This document shows, piece after piece, positions 1 through 10,766 of a stretch of DNA of 11,899 nt. The DNA is from an uncultured Collinsella sp. (GTDB taxonomy: Bacteria > Actinomycetota > Coriobacteriia > Coriobacteriales > Coriobacteriaceae): contig USBA01000044.1 in the NCBI GenBank assembly GCA_900552735.1, positions 1 to 11,899 of the forward strand. Direction: 5' to 3'. Each line of letters begins with the position of its first letter. Position 1 is the first letter of the stretch. The notes under the pieces were generated by a model. That model had not been told where the DNA came from and searched no databases. It worked only from the letters and a program-made list of their open reading frames with translations. The translations under genes were made by a program, and so were the position numbers.

Positions 1-1792
<1,792 letters not shown>

Positions 1793-1798
1793 AGTCAA

Positions 1799-5290
<3,492 letters not shown>

Positions 5291-5363
5291 CAGGTTTTTC
5301 CTCCTTCACGGAAATGCTCGGTGGGTTGGCGAGGCATAGCTTCGCCAGTTATCGCAACCTAAT

Positions 5364-5391
5364 AGTTTATCAGGTACCGACCGTTGGGCAA
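5364..5391 (-). promoter_or_regulatory. Likely rpoBC promoter
   Basis: On the minus strand, TTGCCC (5391-5386) is followed after 16 bp by TAAACT (5369-5364), and TG sits one base before the -10 box, giving an extended -10 (TGATAAACT). The predicted transcript starts near 5356 and has a 5' leader of about 66 nt before the rpoB GTG. It lies downstream of the galU terminator, so rpoBC needs a promoter in this gap. Each hexamer matches the sigma70 consensus at 4 of 6 positions; the call is an inference from motif and position. Confidence 0.6.
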
Positions 5392-5468
5392 GAAAAGCCT
5401 TGACGCGATTGAGTTTTTGGAGTAGCAAAGTTTTTCGACAGAAAACATGCAGGTAGATGGATATGCAT

Positions 5469-5500
5469 CGAACACCTGTTCATATATTTTCTGTGAACAG
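5469..5500. promoter_or_regulatory. Operator-like dyads (GAAC-N4-GTTC, LexA-box-like)
   Basis: CGAACACCTGTTCA at 5469-5482 contains a perfect GAAC-N4-GTTC dyad (5470-5481), which is the core of Gram-positive and actinobacterial LexA boxes. A second, overlapping inverted repeat, CTGTTCA (5476-5482) with TGAACAG (5494-5500), has an 11-bp AT-rich spacer. The site lies between the galU terminator and the rpoB promoter. A weak second promoter on the minus strand (TTGCCA near 5511-5506, TATATG near 5486-5481, spacer 19) would overlap it. Protein binding here is inferred only. Confidence 0.4.
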
Positions 5501-5524
5501 AGGGCTGGCAATCGCAGCTCTTAT

Positions 5525-5557
5525 AAAAAACGGGCGCGAACCGAAGTCCGCACCCGT
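5525..5557 (-). terminator. Intrinsic terminator of galU
   Basis: On the minus strand a 12-bp stem (5557-5546 with 5541-5530, two G-U pairs) is closed by a UUCG tetraloop with a C-G closing pair and followed directly by six U residues (5530-5525, the first shared with the stem end). It begins 21 nt after the galU stop codon. This is a strong, canonical rho-independent terminator and separates galU from rpoB. Confidence 0.93.
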
Positions 5558-5578
5558 AAATGTCGATGCCCGAAAGGC

Positions 5579-6487
5579 TTATTTGCGCATCAAACCGCCG
5601 CGCTCGTCGATGGCATCCCAGAAGGCGCCGGCAAAGCGAGGATCGCTTGCAGCCATGAGGGCGTTAGTGGCCATCCAGCCAGACGGGGTACCGGTATCGT
5701 AGCCCGACAGCGGGTCGATGACGACAGCGTACATGGCCTCGCGGTCGAGCGAGCGGGCCATGGCGTCGGTCAGCTGGATCTCGCCGCCCTTACCGGCCTG
5801 TTGATCGGCCAGCAGGTCCATGACCAGCGGACTCAGCAGATAACGGCCGACGATGTACAGGTTGGACGGAGCCGCCTCGGGAGCAGGCTTCTCGACCAGA
5901 CCGCCGATGCGCCAAACGGCACCGGGCTCGTCGTCGGCAGCATTCTCGAAGCCCTCGAGCGAGCCAACGCGATCGCCGGCGATAACGCCGTAGCGGCTGA
6001 CTTCCTCGGGCGAGCAAGCAGCAACGGCGATAACCGAAGCGCCGCCGTGCTCCTTGGAAACGGCGAGCATCTTGTCGCAGATGTCGCGGTTGGGAACAAC
6101 GTAGTCGCCCAGAAGAACCAGGAAGTTCTCCCCCGCCACAGCGTCGGCGGCAGAGCGAATGGCGTGACCGAGACCCTTGGGCTCGTACTGATAGCGGAAG
6201 TCGACCGGCATACCGCCAGCGTGGGCGACGGCATCGGCATAGGCGTTCTTGCCGCGCTCGCGCAGCAGGTTCTCGAGCGAACGGTCGGGCTGGAAGTAGC
6301 TCAGCAGCTCGGGCTTACCGGGAGAGGTAACGATGATGGCGTCGTCGACCTCCTCGGGGTCGAGTGCCTCCTCAACGACATACTGAATGACCGGCTTGTC
6401 GAGCACCGGCAGCATCTCTTTGGGCGTGCACTTAGTGCCAGGCAGAAAACGCGTGCCAAGACCGGCGGCGGGAATGATTGCCTTCAT
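5579..6487 (-). CDS. galU: UTP-glucose-1-phosphate uridylyltransferase (UDP-glucose pyrophosphorylase)
   Basis: Converts UTP and glucose-1-phosphate to UDP-glucose and pyrophosphate in the cytoplasm, supplying glycosyl donors for envelope and exopolysaccharide and for galactose use. The 302-residue length fits GalU. The N terminus KAIIPAAGLGTRFLP (residues 2-16) is the nucleotidyltransferase signature, followed by PKEM (22-25), GLGHA (105-109), LLGD (125-128), VEKP (198-201) and GGEIQLTD (234-241). The start chosen is ATG at 6487: AAAGGA lies 12 nt upstream and the protein then begins in the family-typical way. A TTG three codons earlier (6496) is too close to that ribosome site. Near the C terminus the loop reads YDTGTPSGW (263-271), without the Lys seen there in E. 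coli (DCGNKLG). It is an unexpected neighbour between rplL and rpoB, with terminators on both sides. Confidence 0.95.
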   Translation of the reverse strand: MKAIIPAAGLGTRFLPGTKCTPKEMLPVLDKPVIQYVVEEALDPEEVDDAIIVTSPGKPELLSYFQPDRSLENLLRERGKNAYADAVAHAGGMPVDFRYQYEPKGLGHAIRSAADAVAGENFLVLLGDYVVPNRDICDKMLAVSKEHGGASVIAVAACSPEEVSRYGVIAGDRVGSLEGFENAADDEPGAVWRIGGLVEKPAPEAAPSNLYIVGRYLLSPLVMDLLADQQAGKGGEIQLTDAMARSLDREAMYAVVIDPLSGYDTGTPSGWMATNALMAASDPRFAGAFWDAIDERGGLMRK

Positions 6488-6734
6488 GTTATTCAAGGAT
6501 CCTTTCGCAGGCGCAGAGTGCGCCCTGTGCGTGCGGCACAGCGGCCGCAGACCAAATTGCGATACCGAAGTATCTTACCGCCGGAGACATACATCGCCGT
6601 AAGGCAAACGCAATTCTTCAGCAGGTCAACGCAAATTATTGCCCGAATGGCGCAATTATACGCCCCAGCGGTAATGGGATTGGCACGGCGAAGACAACGG
6701 TGTTCTGCGTGCCGAGCAATGGGAATGAGGGGCC
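6488..6734 (-). other. galU upstream region and leader, with hairpins
   Basis: No gene is seen here. Going towards galU on the minus strand there is a perfect TATAAT (6660-6655) with no good -35 box at normal spacing (GTGCCA lies 20 bp away), then the AT-rich repeats at 6657-6609. Next comes a small hairpin GATAC-UUCG-GUAUC (6574-6561) without a U tract, and then a hairpin at about 6526-6509 (stem AGGGCGCA with UGCGCCU, one G bulge) that ends just before the galU ribosome site AAAGGA. The last hairpin could affect galU translation. The promoter call is weak. Confidence 0.4.
6609..6657. repeat. Three CGCAA(A)TT motifs at exact 21-bp spacing
   Basis: On the plus strand CGCAATT (6609), CGCAAATT (6630) and CGCAATT (6651) begin exactly 21 bp apart, two helical turns, so all face the same side of the DNA. 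An inverted copy, AAATTGCG, lies at 6554-6561. The third copy overlaps the TATAAT at 6660-6655 (minus strand). Regularly phased short repeats upstream of a gene often bind a regulator; which one is unknown. Confidence 0.5.
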
Positions 6735-6772
6735 AAAACAAAAAAGACGGGACTCGCATAGCGAGCCCCGTC
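6735..6772 (-). terminator. Intrinsic terminator of rplJL
   Basis: On the minus strand GACGGGGCTCGC, loop TAT and GCGAGTCCCGTC form a 12-bp stem with one G-U pair (6772-6746), followed by TTTTTTGTTTT (6745-6735). It begins 28 nt after the rplL stop codon. This is a strong terminator that should end most rplJL transcripts before galU. Confidence 0.94.
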
Positions 6773-6800
6773 TGCAAAGAAATCTGGCGAGAAAGCCTGA

Positions 6801-7178
6801 TTACTTGAGGGTGACAGCAGCGCCAGCAGCCTCGAGCTTCTCCTTGGCAGCCTCGGCGTCCTCCTTCTTGGCACCCTCGAGAACAGCCTTGGGAGCGCCC
6901 TCGACGACCTCCTTGGCCTCCTTCAGGCCAAGGTTGGTGAGCTCACGGACGGCCTTGATGACCTGGATCTTGTTGTCGCCGAAGCCCTCGAGCACGACGT
7001 CAAACTCGGTCTTCTCCTCGGCCTCAGCAGCGCCAGCAGCGGGAGCGGCGACAACAGCGGCAGGAGCAGCGGCGGAAACGCCGAAGGTGTCCTCGATAGC
7101 CTTAACGAGCTCGGAAGCCTCGAGAAGGGTCATTTCCTTAAGAGCATCGATGATCTCATCGGTGGTAAGCTTAGCCAT
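6801..7178 (-). CDS. rplL: 50S ribosomal protein L7/L12
   Basis: Encodes the 125-residue stalk protein that recruits translation GTPases to the ribosome. The start is ATG at 7178 (MAKLTTDEIIDALKEM), with AAAGGA 7 nt upstream. A longer in-frame reading from 7211 lacks this spacing and the family N terminus. The N-terminal dimerisation and L10-binding domain covers about residues 1-34, the Ala-rich flexible hinge about 35-54, and the factor-binding C-terminal domain 55-125 contains the conserved EFDVVLEGFGDNKIQVIKAV segment. It lies 102 nt after rplJ in the same transcript, and that spacer is full of hairpins. A strong terminator follows. Nothing in the protein is unusual. Confidence 0.99.
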   Translation of the reverse strand: MAKLTTDEIIDALKEMTLLEASELVKAIEDTFGVSAAAPAAVVAAPAAGAAEAEEKTEFDVVLEGFGDNKIQVIKAVRELTNLGLKEAKEVVEGAPKAVLEGAKKEDAEAAKEKLEAAGAAVTLK

Positions 7179-7280
7179 TTCTAAGTCCTTTCGGTTTCCG
7201 TGTCTGTGCACGGAGATCAGTTAAAACACGGCGCGAATGCGCCAGGGGTGCGGCGTTGCCGCCGCGGGTGAAAACAGCGA
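7179..7280 (-). other. Structured rplJ-rplL spacer with three hairpins
   Basis: On the minus strand three perfect small stems follow one another: GCGGCG-GCAA-CGCCGC (7265-7250, GNRA tetraloop), GGCGC-AUUC-GCGCC (7243-7230) followed by GUGUUUU, and CCGUG-CACAGA-CACGG (7213-7198) just before the rplL ribosome site. The second resembles a weak terminator. Such structures could adjust RNA stability or processing so that L12, needed in several copies per ribosome, exceeds L10. That role is inferred. Confidence 0.55.
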
Positions 7281-7802
7281 CTAGGCTGCCTTCTGCTCGG
7301 AGACCTGCTGGATCGAACGAGCGAGACCAGAGGAAACGCCGTTGACGCAGACAGCGATGTCGCGAGCGAAACCGGAGATGAGGCCGGCGATCTGGCCGAG
7401 AAGCTGATCCTTGGTGGGCAGCTCGGCGATAGCCTTAACATCATCAGCGGAAACGGCCTTGCCGTCGGAGATACCGCCCTTGATCTCAAGGACACCCTTG
7501 GACTTAGCGGAGAAGTCCTTAAGGGTCTTAGCGGCCTCGACCGGCTCGGTCTCGTAGAACACATAAGCGACGGGGCCGGCGAGGATCTCGTCGAGCTCGG
7601 GCTGCTCCTGGTTCTTGAGAGCGATCTTGACCAGGTTGTTCTTGTAGACCTTCATCTCGGCGCCGCACTCGCGAAGCTGATGACGCAGCTCCTGAGCCTG
7701 CTTAACCGTCAGACCGTTGTAGTTGACGACGAACAGACCGGCGTTCTCGGCGATACGGGACTCGATCTCTGCAACCTTGTCGATTTTGTACTGCTGGGGC
7801 AT
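7281..7802 (-). CDS. rplJ: 50S ribosomal protein L10
   Basis: Encodes L10 (173 residues), the base of the ribosomal stalk: the N-terminal domain binds 23S rRNA and the C-terminal helix (about residues 140-173, GFARDIAVCVNGVSSGLARSI) holds L12 dimers. The start is ATG at 7802, with AGGAGG (7816-7811) 8 nt upstream. The family-typical block KVYKNNLVKIAL is present near residues 51-62. It is the first gene of an rplJ-rplL unit. Upstream lies a leader with an L10-binding motif and an intrinsic terminator, which suggests autogenous control by the L10(L12) complex. rplK and rplA, often directly upstream in other bacteria, are not next to it here. Confidence 0.99.
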   Translation of the reverse strand: MPQQYKIDKVAEIESRIAENAGLFVVNYNGLTVKQAQELRHQLRECGAEMKVYKNNLVKIALKNQEQPELDEILAGPVAYVFYETEPVEAAKTLKDFSAKSKGVLEIKGGISDGKAVSADDVKAIAELPTKDQLLGQIAGLISGFARDIAVCVNGVSSGLARSIQQVSEQKAA

Positions 7803-7867
7803 GAATTACACCTCCTCGAATTCTTTCCGGGCACGGTCCGCCACAAGGACGTGACGGGGGCATGTCC

Positions 7868-7904
7868 AAAAAGAAAGCCCCCGCGCTGCATGAGCGACGG
7901 GGGC
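7868..7904 (-). terminator. Attenuator terminator in the rplJ leader
   Basis: On the minus strand GCCCCCG pairs with CGGGGGC (7904-7898 with 7883-7877) and an inner CGC-GCG stem has a one-base bulge and a 7-nt loop; TTTCTTTTT follows (7876-7868). It lies between the likely rplJ promoter and the rplJ ribosome site, so every rplJ transcript must read through it. That position makes it an attenuator rather than the end of an upstream operon. A second GCCCCCGTC just beyond (7861-7853) could compete for the same G run. Confidence 0.85.
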
Positions 7905-8012
7905 GAGAAGACATATCTACTCGACCACCTCGGCTGGCGGGATATCCCATTAAGCTCGCAGGCGATGCCCGTTTGCACCGGCTGTCTCTGGCAGCGGATT
8001 CGTGCGTGAACC
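7905..8012 (-). promoter_or_regulatory. Ribosomal protein L10 leader (autoregulatory mRNA element)
   Basis: The predicted rplJ leader RNA contains CUGCCAGAGACAGCCGGUG (near 7994-7976) and, downstream, CCAGCCGAGGUGGUC (near 7937-7923). These AGACAG...GGUG and GCCGAGG blocks are the hallmarks of the known L10 leader (Rfam L10_leader). Between them are a CGGUGC/GCAUCG hairpin and GGGAUAUCCC. The 3' part can instead form GAGGUGGUCGAGUAGA with UCUUCUCGCCCCC, which would tie up the 5' arm of the terminator and act as an antiterminator. Binding of L10(L12)4 would then favour termination, as established for B. subtilis rplJL. The motif match is seen; the switching mechanism is inferred. Confidence 0.82.
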
Positions 8013-8018
8013 GAAAGT

Positions 8019-8047
8019 ATTATGGCGGGGACCCCGGCGTCGGTCAA
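8019..8047 (-). promoter_or_regulatory. Likely rplJL promoter
   Basis: On the minus strand TTGACC (8047-8042, 5 of 6 to consensus), a 17-bp spacer and CATAAT (8024-8019, 5 of 6) form a near-ideal sigma70-type promoter. The start would be near 8012 and the leader about 210 nt. The -35 box lies inside the left arm of the large inverted repeat; the matching place in the right arm reads TTGGCC. Confidence 0.8.
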
Positions 8048-8251
8048 CGGAAAACCGGGCTGCACACAATTCCACCATCCGGCACGCTCCGCCGAAGGCC
8101 AGGCGCAAGGTTTTCGCTCGGTCAAGTCCTGGGCTCGCACGAAGGCCACATTAAGTGGCCTTCGGCTCGTGCGGAATCTACGAAAACCTTGCGCCTGGCC
8201 TTCGGCGGCGCGGCCTGCGTCAACTATGGGGCAGCCCGGTTTTCCGTTGGC
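8043..8251. repeat. Large imperfect palindrome (about 209 bp; up to 8019-8272 with weaker ends)
   Basis: Three nested pairs of arms share a centre near 8148. The outer arms are 21 bp with one mismatch (8043-8063 with 8231-8251). The middle arms are 26 bp and perfect (8091-8116 with 8181-8206). The inner arms are GAAGGCCAC (8141-8149) and GTGGCCTTC (8155-8163) around ATTAA. Weaker similarity extends outward to ATTATG (8019) and CATAAT (8266-8271). There is no coding sequence and no clear target-site duplication. It could be a MITE-like or REP-like intergenic element, or a very long RNA hairpin formed when aminotransferase mRNA is read through. Confidence 0.85.
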
Positions 8252-8275
8252 CGGCGCGCCCCACTCATAATGCTT

Positions 8276-8313
8276 GGGTCGGTGGGCTGATGGTTTTGGG
8301 TCCCGGTGGGCTA
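8276..8313. repeat. Short imperfect direct repeat at the aminotransferase 3' end
   Basis: GGGTCGGTGGGCTG (8276-8289) recurs as GGGTCCCGGTGGGCTA (8298-8313); the second copy overlaps the aminotransferase stop codon. It fills most of the gap between the palindrome and the gene. Meaning unknown. Confidence 0.4.
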
Positions 8314-9447
8314 TAGGGTTGACACGAAGTTGGACAGGCGGCGGAGACCTTCGTCCAAATCCTTGTCGGAAACGCAATAGCTGAGGCGGACGTGACCTTC
8401 GGTGCCGAAACAGTCGCCCGGGACTAGGGCTACGTTTGCTTCTTTGATGGCTTTGATGCAGAAGTCTTCGCTGGTTAGGCCGAATTGTTTGATGCTCGGG
8501 AAGGTATAGAAGGCTCCCGCCGGTTCAACTACGTCGAGGCCCATGGCGTCTAAGGCTGCGAGTACGCGTTTGCGGCGGGCTCGGTAGACTTCGAACATGG
8601 GGGTGGGGTCGACGGTGAGGGCTCGGGCTGCGGCGTCCATTTCGAATGAGACGGCGCTCGATACTAAGTATTGGTGGGCCTTTGCGATCTCGGCGATGAC
8701 GGGGGCTGCGGCTGCGAGCCAGCCCAAGCGCCAGCCAGTCATGGCCCAGGGCTTGGAGAAGCTCTCGATTACCACCGTCTGCTCGCGCAGCTCCGGGTGT
8801 CGCTGGGCAAAGCGCTCGTAGCCGTCCACATAGACGAGGCGGTTGTATACGTCGTCGCAGACTACGTAGATGCCCGCCTGCTCCGCTACGCGTGCCACGG
8901 CGTCGAGCGATGCCGCGTCGAGGATGCAGCCCGTGGGATTGTTGGGCGAGCAGATAACGATGGCCTTGGTCGCCGGGGTCACACAGGCGCGAAGTGCGTT
9001 TTCGTCAATCTGGAATTGCGCAGGCTCCGTATCCAAAAAGACCGCTTTGGCGTGATTGGCCACGACGATGCTCTCGTACAGGCCAAAGGCCGGCGTGGGG
9101 ATGATGACCTCGTCGCCGAGGTTGAGCATGGCCATAAATGTTGCCGACAGGGCCTCGGTCGCGCCGTCGGTCAGGATGACCTCATCGGCGGAATACGTAA
9201 GGCCCGCATCCCCCATGTAGGCAGACAGCGCCTCGCGTAGGGCGGGGCGACCGTTGTTGGGCGGATAATGCGTGTCACCGCGATTGAGCGATACAGTCAC
9301 CTCGGCGCTAATCACATCGGGCGTGGGAAAATCAGGCTCGCCGAGCGCAAGCGCAATGCATCCCGGATGCTGAGCGGCGAGCGCGTTGATTCGGCGGATG
9401 CCGGAGGGCTTGAGCGTGGCAAGCGAGGTATTCATGGGCAGACGCAT
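8311..9447 (-). CDS. PLP-dependent aminotransferase, class I/II fold
   Basis: A 378-residue fold-type I aminotransferase. ATG at 9447 has AAAGGA 5 nt upstream; an internal ATG at 9435 is less well placed. Visible motifs are the N-terminal GEPDFPTPDV, the cofactor-region motif SPNNPTG, CDDVYNRLVY, the Schiff-base lysine Lys232 in SFSKPWAMTGWRLGW, and the C-terminal GHVRLSY whose Arg binds the substrate carboxylate. This is the aspartate/aromatic-type subfamily common in Gram-positive bacteria; the amino acid used cannot be told from sequence alone. It stands alone: the upstream gene is divergent after 93 nt, and downstream lie the palindrome and the rplJ promoter. No U-rich terminator follows it before the palindrome. 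Codons such as CTA, GTA and CAA appear near its 3' end, so it is less codon-optimised than rpoB. Confidence 0.95.
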   Translation of the reverse strand: MRLPMNTSLATLKPSGIRRINALAAQHPGCIALALGEPDFPTPDVISAEVTVSLNRGDTHYPPNNGRPALREALSAYMGDAGLTYSADEVILTDGATEALSATFMAMLNLGDEVIIPTPAFGLYESIVVANHAKAVFLDTEPAQFQIDENALRACVTPATKAIVICSPNNPTGCILDAASLDAVARVAEQAGIYVVCDDVYNRLVYVDGYERFAQRHPELREQTVVIESFSKPWAMTGWRLGWLAAAAPVIAEIAKAHQYLVSSAVSFEMDAAARALTVDPTPMFEVYRARRKRVLAALDAMGLDVVEPAGAFYTFPSIKQFGLTSEDFCIKAIKEANVALVPGDCFGTEGHVRLSYCVSDKDLDEGLRRLSNFVSTL

Positions 9448-9540
9448 GGCGTTCCTTTCGTAAGGGTTGCACTAGGATAGCGCGGCGGAGCGCCACCAGA
9501 CGGTGTAACCTAAACGGAAACCAACCGGAAAGGAGGCGGC

Positions 9541-10197
9541 ATGGAGACGACCGCACGCGGCGATGTACCAAAAGCACTGCATAACATCGCGTTTGTCAGT
9601 ATTCCCGAGAGCGCCGATCTTGAGTTTTTGCTCTGGGACCTGCAGGATGCCATCGCCGCCTATGCACAGCTTTCCGGCACCGTACTCCCCCGCCCGATCG
9701 ATTTGGAAGCGGATGATGCCGGCAGCGTTGCCGATGGCATCGTGCTGGCCATTGAAGATATGGCTGACGATGAGACGTTGACAGCTATCGAGCAGGCGCT
9801 TGAGCGCTTTGGCGGTACGGGAACGCGCGTCTATGCCGCGATTCGAGCCGCGCAAGAGGGCGCTGAGCAGGCGCGTGGGACCACCGTTCGTCTGCACAAG
9901 GCATGCGAGCGCCATGACCAATTGTGGTGCGGCGGAGTTGTCATCTGCACCGGCAGCGGCATAGCGGCGCTTCGCCGCTCCCCGCGCATGGGCCTCTTGC
10001 GTCGGCCATTTTCGGAGGCCATGGACAAGCTCGTGGGCGCCGTTCGCATGGGGTGTTCCGTTGAGCGCGCACAGCGACTCGGTGGCGCCGCAGCGGGTGG
10101 CGTCGACACCGATGGCATGATTTACGCCAAGCCTGAGCTGCCCGCGCCGATCTGGCGCGTGTCTATGAAGCACCTTGCCAAGCACTCAAACAGCTAA
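9541..10197 (+). CDS. Uncharacterised protein, 218 residues
   Basis: Not recognised with certainty. It is the only convincing plus-strand gene: ATG is preceded by AAAGGAGG at close spacing (4 nt), and the reading frame has ordinary codon use and no competing minus frame. The N-terminal half is acidic, with ADGIVLAIEDMADDETL near residues 63-80. The C-terminal half has QLWCGGVVICTGSG followed by RRSPRMGLLRRPFSEAMDKLVGAVRMG. A Gly-rich strand-loop followed by a helical segment of this kind is reminiscent of flavodoxin-fold FMN reductases, but this is a weak impression only. No signal peptide or membrane segment is seen. It diverges from the aminotransferase and its stop codon overlaps the stop of the converging glycosylase gene by 3 to 4 nt. 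Confidence 0.82.
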   Translation: METTARGDVPKALHNIAFVSIPESADLEFLLWDLQDAIAAYAQLSGTVLPRPIDLEADDAGSVADGIVLAIEDMADDETLTAIEQALERFGGTGTRVYAAIRAAQEGAEQARGTTVRLHKACERHDQLWCGGVVICTGSGIAALRRSPRMGLLRRPFSEAMDKLVGAVRMGCSVERAQRLGGAAAGGVDTDGMIYAKPELPAPIWRVSMKHLAKHSNS

Positions 10198-10763
10198 ATC
10201 GAAGAAGCCCGCCAATCAACGGCCTCGCGCCAGCGTTCAACAAGGCGTTCCAGACGCCACGCCGCATTGGCGGGACTTGTCGACGGCAGAACGATGGCCG
10301 GCAGCCCGGTGCGTTCTTGTAGATAGCGCTTGTAGAGCCGGCCAGCTGTACCACCGTTGCATATCACCTGCTCAATGGGAGCTGTGCCGGTAATGCGCTC
10401 GGCATGCGCCGGAACGACGTTTTTGATGCTCGCGTCGCTTGAGCCCTTGATGTCACAGCTCTCGATCACGTCCCACAGGGCCACGCCGCCGTTCAGAAGC
10501 ATAGCCCGCTTGGCAGCAATCGAGGCATCGAGCGTCGCGGGCTCACCACTTGCCAAAGGATTGCCCTCGTTGGGCGGCACGGGCACACCGAGGCACGCGG
10601 CCATCACGCGCCAAAAGCGGTTCCGCGGATTGCCGTAGTAGAAGGCATTGGCGCGCGAGAGCACCGAGGGAAACGACCCCAGCACCAAAACGCGCGAGTG
10701 CTCGTCAAACACGGGCTCAAACCCATGCTCAATATGCTGATAGCCCTCGTCCGGCGCAGTCAT
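10194..10763 (-). CDS. DNA-deoxyinosine (hypoxanthine-DNA) glycosylase, UDG superfamily family 6 type
   Basis: A 189-residue base-excision repair enzyme of the uracil-DNA glycosylase superfamily, expected to remove hypoxanthine arising from adenine deamination. Residues 13-33 read HGFEPVFDEHSRVLVLGSFPS, the family start, followed by YYGNPRNRFW (42-51), NGGVALWDVIESCDIKGSSD and, near the end, PSTSPAN (160-166), matching the superfamily's active-site and DNA-binding loops. The start is ATG at 10763, 3 nt after the stop of the upstream GH13 gene, with only a weak GAGG ribosome site inside that gene's last codons, so coupling to it is likely. Its 3' end overlaps the converging plus-strand gene. 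The family assignment rests on motif recall and is confident; activity is inferred. Confidence 0.92.
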   Translation of the reverse strand: MTAPDEGYQHIEHGFEPVFDEHSRVLVLGSFPSVLSRANAFYYGNPRNRFWRVMAACLGVPVPPNEGNPLASGEPATLDASIAAKRAMLLNGGVALWDVIESCDIKGSSDASIKNVVPAHAERITGTAPIEQVICNGGTAGRLYKRYLQERTGLPAIVLPSTSPANAAWRLERLVERWREAVDWRASSI

Positions 10764-10766
10764 GAA

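Noticed and set aside
6484..6496. TTG at 6496 as the galU start
   Set aside because: The ribosome site AAAGGA ends only 3 nt before it, while ATG at 6487 is better spaced and gives the family-typical N terminus.
5447..6808. 453-codon plus-strand open frame across galU
   Set aside because: It is antisense to a clear galU, crosses terminators and leader regions, and its translation resembles no protein family.
8043..8251. CRISPR array or insertion sequence in the repeat region
   Set aside because: The repeats are nested inverted arms around one centre, not regularly spaced direct repeats, and no transposase reading frame is present.
7862..8290. Plus-strand open frame of 142 codons and overlapping shorter ones in the rplJ upstream region
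   Set aside because: They run through the L10 leader, the promoter and the palindrome; their open frame follows from the GC-rich repeat arms, and no ribosome site precedes them.
9448..9540. Promoters in the divergent 93-bp gap
   Set aside because: Only weak boxes such as TAGGAT (plus) and TATCCT (minus) are present, without convincing -35 partners, so no promoter was called.
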